A DNA stretch of 64,000 bases, taken from the NCBI GenBank assembly GCA_023091735.1, contig JALKBU010000007.1, forward strand, positions 62,001 to 126,000, written 5' to 3'. Below are positions 1-9,686 of this stretch, in pieces. Origin of the DNA: Trichomonas tenax. Lineage: Eukaryota; Parabasalia; Trichomonadida; Trichomonadidae. Positions within the stretch are counted from its first letter, which is position 1; each line of letters opens with the position of its first letter. Position numbers and translations under genes: made by a program. The notes beneath the pieces are model-generated. The model worked only from the letters and a program-made list of their open reading frames with translations. It had not been told where the DNA came from and made no database searches.

Positions 1-850
1 AATTTTTTATTTTGTCTTTTTTTGCAATTGCCCATTATGCTATATAATTATTCATCGCGAAAATGTCAAAAATAAGTTAAATTTAAGATTCCAAGAGTCA
101 TGTTTTCCGATAAAAATGAAAAGAAATTGATTTTGGAAAGCTGTCAAAATTTGTTCGATCAAATAAAATTTCACAAAAAGGTGACATATCGATTGAATTA
201 TCGATAAAAGTGACTTAAATTGAACAGCTCTGTTTTGAATATTTAAAAGTGTCAAAGCCATTTTTGAAAACCTCTCTTCGAAATTGAAACAGTCTGTTCG
301 GATTTTTAAAAAGTGAGAACTAAAAGTGAAGAGATAATTCTCTCTCTTGTAAAGGTTGGACATATTTCGATTTTGTTCATTCAGACGTTCTCTGTTGTTG
401 ATGTCGAGTTTATTTTGTTGAGATTTTAAGGATTGCGGATCTTTCAAATTTTTTTGATCAGATTCTCTAACAAAAACAAACCAATTTCGAATCACAAAGT
501 TTCAATCTTCTATGTGTTTTTTCATATATTTACACGATCAGACTGCTCTGTTGTTGATTTTATTTGAGAATAAAATTTAGTCTTGACTACCAGATTGTAT
601 CACATCAAATACAGCATTTTTCGAGCATTGAAATCTACAGCGATAAACTTCGTGCAAAATATATTTTTCATAAAAATCAAACATCAAAAATTTTCATAAC
701 CTCTTTACCATTCTCTATTTTTATTATTTTATAGCATAAATCTTGAATTAAAAGGTGATAACTCCAAAATTAACAAAATATAAAATAAAATTCACTCTAT
801 CTTTATAAAATATCTATTACAAAAATCAAACAATTTCTCGACAAAATTAA
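1..850. other. Non-coding, downstream of XPO1
   Basis: This is AT-rich DNA beyond the 3' end of exportin-1. The only long frame is 52-495 on the minus strand (147 codons); its product is rich in Phe, Ile, Asn and Lys, shows no domain, and I do not believe it. Loose repeats of a GAACAG/CTGTT-type phrase followed by a run like TTTAAAAAGTG occur around 222-330. I see no RNA gene. Confidence 0.5.
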
Positions 851-3800
851 TCACTCAACAGGCGCCGGCCCTTCGATACCTGGGATGTGTTCAACCTGTT
901 GCTCGGTCATAATTCTCAGTTGTTCTGCTTCCTGCATTCTCAGTTCTGGATCTGTTGGTGTGAATGTCTTTGACTCAACGAGGATATCTCTGATTGTTGT
1001 CCTGAAGACGTTCGCATCTTCAACGACATTCATGAGCATTGTAACAGCATCCAATGTCATTGTGATGTCAATATTCGGGAAAACAGATGCTTCAACAAGC
1101 CATGTTGCAAGAACTTCAGGAGTAATTCCTTCAATGTTTTTAATGTATCCAACAACATTCCTCAATGTTGCAACTTGCTCATCGAAGACAACTTTGTGAG
1201 TTGCATCTGTTAGTGTTGAGAATGCATGTAAAAAGATCGACTGGAAGATCTCAACTGTTGAAGAGTCTGTTGGCAACTTAGCAACCATTTGTGCCATGGC
1301 TCTGAAAGCAGGAGCCGAGACATCATATCCTGGATGATCTTCACCACGCTGTATAACATCAATCAATGTCAACACATCGAAATGATTTCCAATGACTTCG
1401 AGATCCAAAAATGCTGTGAAGCCAGCAATCATCTTGTAGAAAGCAGGTCTGAAGTGCCCAAAGCTCTGATAGTTACCACGCTGTCCAAGCATTGGTAGCG
1501 TTGCTCCAACAAGTCTTGCGAACATATCGACAACAGCATCGTTGATGCCATCTTGAATATCAGTGCTCACCAAAGCCATCAACTCTAGAACATCAGGAAC
1601 GCGTAAGTCCATAAGAAGGAAGCCCGGTCTCATCTGTTTCTCTGCTTCTGGTTGATCGCCTTCCATCAAGAAGTTGCCTTCATCTGTTGCATCCAAGTAA
1701 TCGCGAACAACTGTTTCGAGAAGTGGATGAAGCATCTGTGCAATGAATGATTGCATGTTCGGTGATGACTTCTGATATAAACTGAACATATTGATGAAAA
1801 TCAGGAGAACAGAGGACTTGATGTGGATGAAGCTTGACATCCAAAGTCTGTTGCCTGTCTCTCGTATGCAGTTGATGGCTGCTTGTGTTGCTGCTCTATA
1901 AATGGACATCAATGTATCAAAGAGACTCGACAATGTTGGAATATAAAGCTGTGGATTATTGATGCCAATGAATCTATGGCAATCAAGTGCGAATTGAACC
2001 ATTTCGGCATTACTGCCACTGGGGAAAGAGCCCATGGAAAGATAGCCTTGGAGCGTTTCTGTTAAGCGTCTGATAACATTTGCACCAAAGTTCTGATTAG
2101 CTGAGCCGTTCGCAATGTTTGATATTGTATCGTAAATGCTGGCTCTTAACGTGATGGCTTCTAAGGGCTCAAGGATCTCCGAGAGGTGCTCAATGATTTC
2201 GATGACGAATGGTGGTGGAGGTGGCTCTGCTGGATTAGTTTGCGGTGGCTGATTGCAGAAATAGACTTTAGCTTTTCTTCCGATGGCATTAAAAGTTGCA
2301 ACAGCCATTTCTCTGATACCTGGAACGTCTTGATGCATGAAATCGAAAAGTTTGAAGACAATCTTATGGAAAAATTCCATATTGAGAGTGATGAAGCGTG
2401 GATATTGGCTGCAGATGTACATAATACCAGCGGCAATGATTGCACGTGTGTTTTCATCACTTGTTCCATCGCAAAGTGTAACTAAAGGAAGAAGGATTCC
2501 AGAAATGAAATCACGCTCTTTGTCCTTCTTCATTGTTCCACTGACAGCGCCAACAGACCAATACATTGAAGAGAACACATTGGCATCGAAGTGACGAGTG
2601 ATGCTATCATTAAGATCTGTCAAAGCTCTTAATGTATCATCGATATCGATGTGAGCAATGAGAACTAAGTTTTGGCGAACAATTTGGAATATTGCTGCTT
2701 CTAATGTCTCCTTCTGAGTATCTCTACGAATACCACCGCCTTGTTCTACAACAATGAGGACTTCCGGAGGACGTGGCATCTTCTGGATGAGAAGGCGACT
2801 GACGTTTGGAAGAACTTGATTGTAAACACCTTTGAAGCCATCAACCATTGGTTTCTTCTTGTCTGCGTATCTGTGAAGAACAGCATTCCAATATTCATTG
2901 CATGTCCTGAAGACTTCGATATCTTCAACGTTTAAAGCAGAGCACATCCATTGAGAAATGACACTGATGTGCTGTGCGAGTTCTTCAACTTCAACGAGTT
3001 CTGCGTATTTGCTTGGAAACAGCTTGAGAGCTTCTGCTATGATCTTAATGCCCGAATCAGGATCAATCAGCTGGAAATCATCATCTGGAGGAATGACTTG
3101 AACAGCTGTTTCTGTGACAGTCTGAAAAACCGAAGGAATGAGTCCGATGAGTTCCTGCAGAAGCTCATCAGTGTTGAAAATCGACTCAATTGTCGCGAGA
3201 ATGAAAGGCATGAAGTTAGAATTCTGCATATATCCTTGGCATATCATTGTGAAGAAATCATGCTGTCCAAGAAGTTCCAATGGGATGAAATTGATGAAAT
3301 ATTTGTATGTCGCGAATACTCTCGATAAAATTGCTTCTTCGGCAGTTGCATGAAGTGCAGCAATCGTATAATTGAAAATTTGTGGTGCTTGATTCTGAAC
3401 GAATAATTTGCCAGTGTTTTGTTGAACAGAAGTCAACCAAACTTTTTCATCTTCAAATATCTCTTCGAATATCATTGTGATGATTTGTAAATGATTAAAA
3501 AGCTGGAACTCAGAGATGCCCTCGAGTACGATAAGTGGCTCAAACATTTCAGCATTCGGTAAAAGAATAATCACAATTGATGCATAGGCCATATTTAACA
3601 GTGATTTTATACCTGGCGTAACATCGGCAGATGCATAGTCATTGACAAGCGTAACGATGGAATCTCGAAGTGATAACTTTTCATCTTCCGTGGTAAGGTT
3701 CCATTTATACTTGATAAAATCGTTAATCACCTGCAGCACAAACATTTTCGTTTGATCATCCGCATTTTCTGTCATCACATCTGAGAAAATTGTGTGTAAA

Positions 3801-3928
3801 TCTTCGCGATTTCGAAGTTGAATCAATAAATCGTTTGCTGCCTGATTGCCAGTGCGCGCCTGAATACAAAGGTTGTTTAGAAGTTCGACGTCGATTTCAA
3901 CTTCAGGATTTAAAAGGACGTCAAACAT
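851..3928 (-). CDS. XPO1: Exportin-1 (CRM1) nuclear export receptor
   Basis: Karyopherin-beta that binds leucine-rich nuclear export signals together with Ran-GTP and carries proteins and RNPs out through the nuclear pore. The 1025-residue length is close to the usual ~1070. The N-terminal importin-beta/CRIME region is recognisable. The best-conserved block begins near residue 453 (MYWSVGAVSG) and runs through an IMYICSQYPRF-type stretch into the NES-groove HEAT repeats (KLFDFMHQ, then EMAVATF near residues 540-546). In human XPO1 the equivalent of the last phrase carries Cys528, the leptomycin-B target; here that position is Val543. The acidic C-terminal helix region is short. The start is the first ATG, only a few bases after a TCACTAA Inr-like box, as expected for trichomonad genes. 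Assignment rests on recognised family motifs, not a search. Confidence 0.93.
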   Translation of the reverse strand: MFDVLLNPEVEIDVELLNNLCIQARTGNQAANDLLIQLRNREDLHTIFSDVMTENADDQTKMFVLQVINDFIKYKWNLTTEDEKLSLRDSIVTLVNDYASADVTPGIKSLLNMAYASIVIILLPNAEMFEPLIVLEGISEFQLFNHLQIITMIFEEIFEDEKVWLTSVQQNTGKLFVQNQAPQIFNYTIAALHATAEEAILSRVFATYKYFINFIPLELLGQHDFFTMICQGYMQNSNFMPFILATIESIFNTDELLQELIGLIPSVFQTVTETAVQVIPPDDDFQLIDPDSGIKIIAEALKLFPSKYAELVEVEELAQHISVISQWMCSALNVEDIEVFRTCNEYWNAVLHRYADKKKPMVDGFKGVYNQVLPNVSRLLIQKMPRPPEVLIVVEQGGGIRRDTQKETLEAAIFQIVRQNLVLIAHIDIDDTLRALTDLNDSITRHFDANVFSSMYWSVGAVSGTMKKDKERDFISGILLPLVTLCDGTSDENTRAIIAAGIMYICSQYPRFITLNMEFFHKIVFKLFDFMHQDVPGIREMAVATFNAIGRKAKVYFCNQPPQTNPAEPPPPPFVIEIIEHLSEILEPLEAITLRASIYDTISNIANGSANQNFGANVIRRLTETLQGYLSMGSFPSGSNAEMVQFALDCHRFIGINNPQLYIPTLSSLFDTLMSIYRAATQAAINCIRETGNRLWMSSFIHIKSSVLLIFINMFSLYQKSSPNMQSFIAQMLHPLLETVVRDYLDATDEGNFLMEGDQPEAEKQMRPGFLLMDLRVPDVLELMALVSTDIQDGINDAVVDMFARLVGATLPMLGQRGNYQSFGHFRPAFYKMIAGFTAFLDLEVIGNHFDVLTLIDVIQRGEDHPGYDVSAPAFRAMAQMVAKLPTDSSTVEIFQSIFLHAFSTLTDATHKVVFDEQVATLRNVVGYIKNIEGITPEVLATWLVEASVFPNIDITMTLDAVTMLMNVVEDANVFRTTIRDILVESKTFTPTDPELRMQEAEQLRIMTEQQVEHIPGIEGPAPVE

Positions 3929-3930
3929 TC

Positions 3931-3937
3931 TTAGTGA
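3931..3937 (-). promoter_or_regulatory. Inr-like box of XPO1
   Basis: On the minus strand this reads TCACTAA, matching the trichomonad initiator TCAYT(W), with the ATG following after two bases. If the A of TCA is +1, the leader is about six bases, typical of trichomonads. A second element, AAAAAAGTGTC, lies just upstream. Confidence 0.6.
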
Positions 3938-4320
3938 AAGACACTTTTTTATAAAATCTTTGACTCCGATTGTTGATTTTTGTTTCTAAATGAATTTCAC
4001 AAAATTATCTCAAAATGCATTCCTTGTATTTTCTGTCATGTAATGTTTATATGTCACGAAAAATTTAAATACAGAATTACAGCAAAATTAAGCTTGCAAT
4101 AGCATATTTCTAAATAAATTTTCAAAATTATTCAATTATAAAAAGAATTATTTTTGGAATTCTGAAATTATGATGTCCCGAGTCTCATGAAGATAAGGTA
4201 TGTTTCTTCTTAACAATTCTATTTAAGTATCCTATTAAACGCATTTAATGGCTTATATTATATTGAGATATTTGCAAACAATGTATTTAATTAATAAACA
4301 TAAAGGAAATAGAAGTGGAG
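3938..4320. other. Intergenic, XPO1 upstream region
   Basis: This lies between the B9D2 stop and the XPO1 start, both genes on the minus strand. It contains one TTACATGACA copy of the recurrent motif (near 4033-4042) and a CGTGACATATAAAC variant (near 4049-4062). A weak plus-strand frame from 4248 (65 codons) continues antisense into B9D2 and is not credible as a gene. Confidence 0.45.
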
Positions 4321-4854
4321 TTACAATAGAACCTGGAAATTGGATGAACGACCGAGGATTAATCCTATTGATAAATGCAAAACTCCTGCAGTCTCTGTTT
4401 TCAGTCTGTCTCTATCCTGTGCTTTATCAACAATATCCTGTGTAACAAGCTGTGGTGAACCACCGATGTATTTGGATGTTAATGCATCAACAGCAGTTCC
4501 GACAGGTCTCCAAAGTGTAACATCAATTTCATGTGATCCTGGTGTCATAGGCAATGTGCATATACCGTATCCACCGAGATATGATCTTCCTAACGCATCT
4601 TGTTGCCACACTTCGACAGATAGTTTCGGCCAGCCCTGAATACCAGGGAATTCGTAGTGAACATCGATTGGATGTGACCAAACGATAGTGTTTCCTTCAT
4701 CAGGTACATCAATTTGTGTCTGTCCTTTCTCTTCACCATCCGTTATTACCCATTGCTGTCCATGTACTAACTCGTAGATACAGAATGCACCTTCTGGGAA
4801 TCCGGTAGCACCCACAATTCGTCCTATGAAATACGCATCACATGTTGCTGCCAT
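4321..4854 (-). CDS. B9D2: B9 domain protein 2, ciliary transition zone
   Basis: B9-type C2-like domain protein of the MKS module, which with MKS1 and B9D1 gates the ciliary/flagellar transition zone. At 177 residues it matches the usual ~175. Family motifs are clear along the whole length: GRIVGATGFPEG near the start, GQTQIDVPDEG then WSHPIDVHY, GWPKLSVEVWQQDALGRSYL, GYGICTLPMTPG, LWRPVG and a GGSPQLV element, with a HLSIGLIL strand at the end. The ATG follows TCATTAT by only a few bases. Two TTTACATG motifs sit upstream. Trichomonads carry several flagella, so a transition-zone gene is expected. Confidence 0.92.
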   Translation of the reverse strand: MAATCDAYFIGRIVGATGFPEGAFCIYELVHGQQWVITDGEEKGQTQIDVPDEGNTIVWSHPIDVHYEFPGIQGWPKLSVEVWQQDALGRSYLGGYGICTLPMTPGSHEIDVTLWRPVGTAVDALTSKYIGGSPQLVTQDIVDKAQDRDRLKTETAGVLHLSIGLILGRSSNFQVLL

Positions 4855-4857
4855 TTT

Positions 4858-4864
4858 ATAATGA
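4858..4864 (-). promoter_or_regulatory. Inr-like box of B9D2
   Basis: Minus-strand TCATTAT three bases before the ATG, matching the TCAYT(W) initiator. Upstream of it are ATGGCACTTTT and two copies of the TTTACATG motif spaced 20 bp apart (4898 and 4918). Confidence 0.55.
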
Positions 4865-5205
4865 TTTTTAAGATTTTAAAAGTGCCATCATCTTACATTT
4901 ACATGTTATTTTCACTATTTACATGACAAAAATATATCTTTCATCATCGGAACAATCGTCGATTGATTTCTTTTCAACCTTTGTTTTATAAAAAGATTCT
5001 TATGAATGAGATAATCAATATATATATAAAATGAAAGGCTAAATATTAATAGCGATGAAATTTATCAATGAGCTAGATTTTTAGATTTACAATACAAAAA
5101 AAGAATTTACGTGGCATAAATATATTTACATGCCAGATGTCACTTAAAGATGTCACTTTTCTCTCTGAAAAATTGAGAACTTTACGGCATGGTCGACCTT
5201 TCCTT
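4865..5205. promoter_or_regulatory. Divergent promoter, B9D2 and RPL18a
   Basis: A 351 bp gap separates the minus-strand B9D2 start from the plus-strand RPL18a start. It holds TTTACATG motifs at 4898, 4918 and 5125. Next to RPL18a two TCACTT boxes lie 13 bp apart (TCACTTA at 5140-5146 and TCACTTT at 5153-5159). An in-frame ATG at 5137 precedes these boxes, so the 23-codon extension it would add is probably promoter and leader rather than protein. Confidence 0.55.
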
Positions 5206-5736
5206 ATGTCTCTGAAGCAGTTCCTTGTCATTGCTCGCCCACTCCCAACAAAGGAGATTGCCAACCCACCAGCTGTCCGCGTCCAGGTCTTCGCTAAGGA
5301 CGAAGTTTGCGCCAAGTCCAAGTTCTGGACACTTGCTCAGCGCATCGCCCGCCTGAAGAAGGCCCACGGCGAAATCCTTGCCGTCAAGCACGTTATCGAG
5401 CCAGAGCCAACACGCGTCAAGAACTACGGCGTTTGGCTCTCATATCGCTCAACACGCAACCATCACAACCTTTACAAGGAGTACCGTGACACCACAACAG
5501 AGGGTGCTGCTACAAAGATGTACGCTGAGATGGCTGGCACACACGATGTCACTGCTGACAACATCTACATCATCAAGATCGCTGAGGTTGCCACAAAGGA
5601 TATCAGAAACAAGCACATTTCCCAATTCGCTCACGAGGGTATCAAGTTCCCAATCCTCAAGCAGTCAATCCGCGCCCCAACAGCTCAGGCCAAGAAGGTC
5701 TTCTCCAAGGTCCGCCCATCAGTCTGTGGCTTCTAA
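5206..5736 (+). CDS. RPL18A: 60S ribosomal protein eL20 (L18a)
   Basis: Structural protein of the large ribosomal subunit. At 176 residues it matches the family length. Recognised stretches: KQFLVIARPLPT at the N-terminus, CAKSKFWTLAQRI, VKNYGVWLSYRSTRNHHN, LYKEYRDTTTEGA and QFAHEGIKFPIL. The start chosen is the ATG at 5206 because family alignment begins at MSLKQFLV and because the region before it carries two Inr-like TCACTT boxes; the upstream in-frame ATG at 5137 would place the boxes inside the protein. Codon choice is distinctly GC-richer than in neighbouring genes (many AAG, GCC, ATC), as expected for a highly expressed gene. The stop TAA runs into TAAAG, a TAAA-type polyadenylation signal. 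Confidence 0.96.
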   Translation: MSLKQFLVIARPLPTKEIANPPAVRVQVFAKDEVCAKSKFWTLAQRIARLKKAHGEILAVKHVIEPEPTRVKNYGVWLSYRSTRNHHNLYKEYRDTTTEGAATKMYAEMAGTHDVTADNIYIIKIAEVATKDIRNKHISQFAHEGIKFPILKQSIRAPTAQAKKVFSKVRPSVCGF

Positions 5737-6590
5737 AGTAAATCATTTAATATCAAAACTACAATATCGAAATTAGTTATTTCTTTTTACGATTATTTTC
5801 TCACAAAATACCTTCAAGAAATACAAAAGGTGGTATTTTAACGTCCGTAATAGTTTAGATGGAGCTGGAGAGGTCAATACCGTGCACAGCTTGTTCATAC
5901 GTACACAATATAATTTACACGAGATATAGAGTGTTATTATTTGAATGAAAAGCAGAACATAGCCTGTTTTGTGAAACAAATTTTAATTTTGATCTCGAAC
6001 TCGTTGTTTCATCATGAAACTTAAATCAGATGGTTCCATCAGCAAGAGAAGCACTTTAATGACGTTAACTATATATGTTATTTTTCGAAATTTCATATCT
6101 CAAAAATTATAGGAGCTACACGCTCATCACTCAGCAAGAATACATAGTGCACACCATGCATGCTCATTACAGATTATTAGTCAAATTGCTCTTGACAATT
6201 TTGAGAAACGATTTGAATCGCGCAAATAAAGCCGACATGATTTTGCAACATGTTCGAATTTTAGTTAACCTACTATCTCATATGACATCTACCCCAATAT
6301 TTTAGTATATAGATGTTAAAATTACTCAAATTTGAATCAAAGTTCTTTAATCTGGCGGTTATTTATGGTTAAGCTATACTGTTCGCTTGTACATACTATG
6401 TAGAGTTAATCATGAGGTTTCTGTTAGATAAACTGATTTTTTCACAATATTCTTCATTCGTGTGTAATAGTGATGTAATATAAAACTAATATATTTTGGT
6501 TCTACTAGTAAAAGTGTTTATATTATCTTAAGCTTCAAACTACAGAATTAACAATATTAAGGTAATTTTGTTCAGAAATTGAAAAAAATG

Positions 6591-6638
6591 TGATTCAACT
6601 GGAATCGAACCAGGTCTGAGGAAGCTATACCATTAAGC
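6591..6638 (-). pseudogene. tRNA-like remnant lacking the anticodon arm
   Basis: On the minus strand a D-arm-like GCTTAATGGTATAGC (6624-6638) is followed by only 12 bases and then a perfect Pol III B-box/T-loop GGTTCGATTCC (6601-6611), flanked by CTGG and CCAG that pair as a T stem. A normal tRNA needs about 25 or more bases between these arms for the anticodon stem-loop and variable loop. The 3' acceptor-like bases (TTGAATCA) have no 5' partner nearby. It is therefore a deleted tRNA copy or a chance resemblance, not a working gene. Confidence 0.4.
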
Positions 6639-7873
6639 AAAAGGGTTTAAAGTTATGTTTTTAGATTTTTGGTATTTAATAATGTTATAAAATTCGGGAA
6701 TCAAATATACTCGATTTTGTCGAATTACCCACATAACAAATGTATAATATAATAATCTCCATTATTTATTTTGCAAAAACATTCAATATAACCCATAAAA
6801 ACATGAAAAAATTATTTTCCAAATAAACTTTTCAAAATTTATCCAAACATACAAATTCAATTTTTCGTTCTGTTTTATTGCATAATCCAAAGATATATTT
6901 TTCTGATATTCGATGTATCTGCATGTGTCCTTGTAGAAGTGTCCTAAATTAAAAATTATCTAACCATGTAGTGAATTTGTCTGATTTTTTTTGTTTTTCG
7001 TGAAATCTGATCCCAAAAGTCCTAAAAAGTCTAAAATAAATGAGCCATTCATCAATATAATATATACAGACTAAATATATCCACTAAAGTTCGATCTCCA
7101 ATTTGTTCAAAATAATATCAAAAAGTAAGCACGTTCTGGAAGTGGGATCTTTATATCAACAAAGTTGCGGCATTGTCTGATATGTTGTCGCTATTGAAAA
7201 TTTAAAATATCTATTGAAAAATTATTTTTAATGGAAAAGCTTGGAGTATATAGCAGTACGTGTATATGTAATTATAATGCTACGGTTTTTATATACAAAT
7301 TTACATATTTTAACAGATCAAAATAATTCAAAACGAAAATTGCTTATAGAAAGTTTTTATTTTTCTAAAAGATCAAAGAAGAGTACCATCTCCTGTTTAA
7401 ACATCATGAATGAAAACAAAATGGCGAAAAATCAAATATCTCTCGCAATATAAAAATAAGATGCATGAAAAATTAAGCAAAAAGCAGCATAGAGAATATA
7501 AAAAAACAAAAATTGTTCAAAAAAGGGCAAAACTTGGAGATGATTTAGTGATAAAGTATTGGCACCTGAAAATGCCCCAAGGAAGGTATTTGTCAATCTG
7601 AAGCACGAATTGATGCTTCATATCCCGTAAAAAGGCGCATAATTGTTGACAAATATCCCAAATTTTGGAATTTGGGAAAAAGGAGAGAGTTTAAGGGTGT
7701 ATTATAGTCTAAAATCCTGCTTCAAAAATTCAAGTTCTGGAGACGGCAGTGGTGATTTAGCCCCAAGTAAATAATTGTTCGTAGAAAAGTGACGTTTATC
7801 ATCGCGACTCCCCCTTCTTTCCTATAGTTGGCAAATAATTGTTGGTAAAAGTATGGCAAATGTAGGTATTATG

Positions 7874-7966
7874 TATTTCCAAGAATGCTCAATTTCTGGT
7901 TGGTTTCCTCAATACAAGCGATGCTCTGGAGAAAATCAACCAGAAATTGAGCAATTCTGGAAATAT
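7874..7966. repeat. Inverted repeat, 17 bp perfect core
   Basis: TGCTCAATTTCTGGTTG at 7886-7902 is matched by its exact reverse complement at 7937-7953. The similarity extends outward imperfectly through ATTTCCA-type sequence to about 7874 and 7966, giving arms of about 30 bp around a ~34 bp centre. It could be the end of a small element or a hairpin. Confidence 0.75.
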
Positions 7967-8033
7967 TTAATAATATCAAAATTTTAATATGTTTACTCGT
8001 AAAATAAAGGTAGAAACATTACGGCTGACCATA

Positions 8034-8180
8034 GCAGCTGACTGCCTGTAAGTAATAAGGATAAAAAACGGGTTCATATTGAAATGAGTTCGATCGAAGA
8101 TAAAAATGGCTTCGGCTTGTATTCTAAATGCAAAAACGCGACAAATATTCGTCGCAGATGACTAGCTGTAAGTAATAAAG
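8034..8180 (+). repeat. Direct repeat, 27 bp, two copies
   Basis: Copies at 8034-8060 and 8154-8180 start 120 bp apart and differ at about four of 27 positions. Both end in the shared phrase CTGTAAGTAATAA. No coding role is visible. Confidence 0.7.
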
Positions 8181-8470
8181 CCAATTGGCTCAGAAAATGT
8201 TTTAATATTATAAATCGGCATCATTTAAGCGCTTCAAAATGTTAAAAAAGGGGTAGCATTCACTTCCGAGTCAGAAGGACGCTGTATGAAGCATTACAAT
8301 TGAAGGATCATGGTCTCATGTAAAATGACACTTTCTGTTACAAGGGGTTTACCCCCACCCCCAACTAAAGGGTGTCTAGACACCATTGTCGCCGAGGGTC
8401 CAATTTTGATGGAAAACGACATGGTTATCAAAAAGTGACTAAAAAGGGTTTTCTCCAAAAAATTGCAGGG

Positions 8471-8593
8471 TTTTGTAAAGCTAGGACACATAAAAGTGAC
8501 GTTTGGACACTTCTGATATGTAAGGGACACATATTCAATGAAAACAGTTGAAAAGTGGACATACCTTTGATATGTAAAGGACACACCGTTCAA
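8471..8593 (+). repeat. ~53 bp degenerate tandem repeat
   Basis: Two clear units (phrases TGATATGTAAGGGACACA from 8514 and TGATATGTAAAGGACACA from 8567) and a more degenerate first unit from 8471. Each carries GGACAC and an AAAAGTG-type phrase. On the minus strand the AAAAGTG phrases read CACTTTT. Confidence 0.65.
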
Positions 8594-9414
8594 TTAAGTT
8601 CTATAAGGTTTTTGTAAACAATAAAATTTTTATGCAAAGGAAGGAAAAGAAAATGGGAGGAGAAGAAGAAAAAAGAAGGAGAGGAACATCTTTGAAATTT
8701 TGGCGAACTTTGATTGCTTTTGAACTGCCTGAGGCGATGATGACGCCGCGCCAGCGCCGAAGGCCCGATTTTTTTTTTTTGATATTTTGAGTGTCCACGA
8801 AACACCCAAAATCTGTCACTTTTCCAAAGTGTACAATATTCTAATATGTTCATATATGGAGGCTATTTAATTCAATACTAGAGCTTCAAGGAGAAATCTC
8901 CAATAATTTTTAGTCCCCCTACCTTTAGAAATACATTTTTAAAAAATGACTATAATTTCTTTGCAGCAGCTTCAGCAGAAATGAAGCAGGATTCATATTC
9001 TTATTGAAGCTAAGAAATGAGTAATTCCAAATTTATATATTTTTCTATTGACTTTTGATCCATATAACTCATGGAGTAATTTTAGATAGTTGTAGTAAAT
9101 CTATACCCCAAAAGATTTTCGAGTCAATTTTCACATATTTGGGATGAACATAATGTTATTGGTTTTGTGAAAAATTTAAATGATTTTCTTAAAAACTCGA
9201 TTTTGGGAGCAATTACGCTTTTCGAAAAAGTGAAAAAGTGTGTCCTGAGTTCCATGTCCAGTGTTCTCAGGTGTGTATATATTTTAAAATTCATTTTGTG
9301 TGTTTGTTTTGAGTTTTTGGCGTAAAAATCAACTCTTTTGAAAATTCTAATTCAGCCAAACGAATTGACTATATTCATAGGTTGCATATTTGTTATTATA
9401 TTGCATTTCAGATT

Positions 9415-9455
9415 TTTTGAATGGTGTATCAAAAACCGCCGCACACCATTCAAAA
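9415..9455. repeat. Perfect 13 bp inverted repeat
   Basis: TTTTGAATGGTGT (9415-9427) pairs with ACACCATTCAAAA (9443-9455) around a 15-base loop that is unusually GC-rich for this region. A third near-copy, ACACCATTCAAAT, lies at 9508-9520. Confidence 0.75.
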
Positions 9456-9616
9456 TTTGAGAGTGTCTAAGGTTATATTGCATACCAAACAATAGTGACG
9501 ATAGAAGACACCATTCAAATTTACCCCATAAAAGGGAAATTTAGGATGCATCCCCTACCCCCTTATTTACTAATTTTAAACTTATATGTGCGATACCAAA
9601 TGTGGTAATGCGTTCT

Positions 9617-9686
9617 CCACTAGTTTTTCACTAGTTCCAAGAATCAATCAGTGCAGTTATTGCTCTTGCCAGTGAAAAACTAGTGG
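9617..9686. repeat. Perfect 16 bp inverted repeat
   Basis: CCACTAGTTTTTCACT (9617-9632) and AGTGAAAAACTAGTGG (9671-9686) are exact reverse complements separated by 38 bases. A plus-strand frame of 66 codons opens at 9683, at the edge of the right arm; it has no recognisable domain. Confidence 0.75.

Noticed and set aside
52..495. 147-codon minus-strand frame
   Set aside because: Composition is Phe/Ile/Asn/Lys-heavy without domain, no initiator-like box precedes it, and the region is typical AT-rich spacer.
8294..8853. Minus-strand frames of 99 and 87 codons as a gene
   Set aside because: They run through a ~53 bp tandem repeat and homopolymers, and show no domain. They look like a by-product of repeats.
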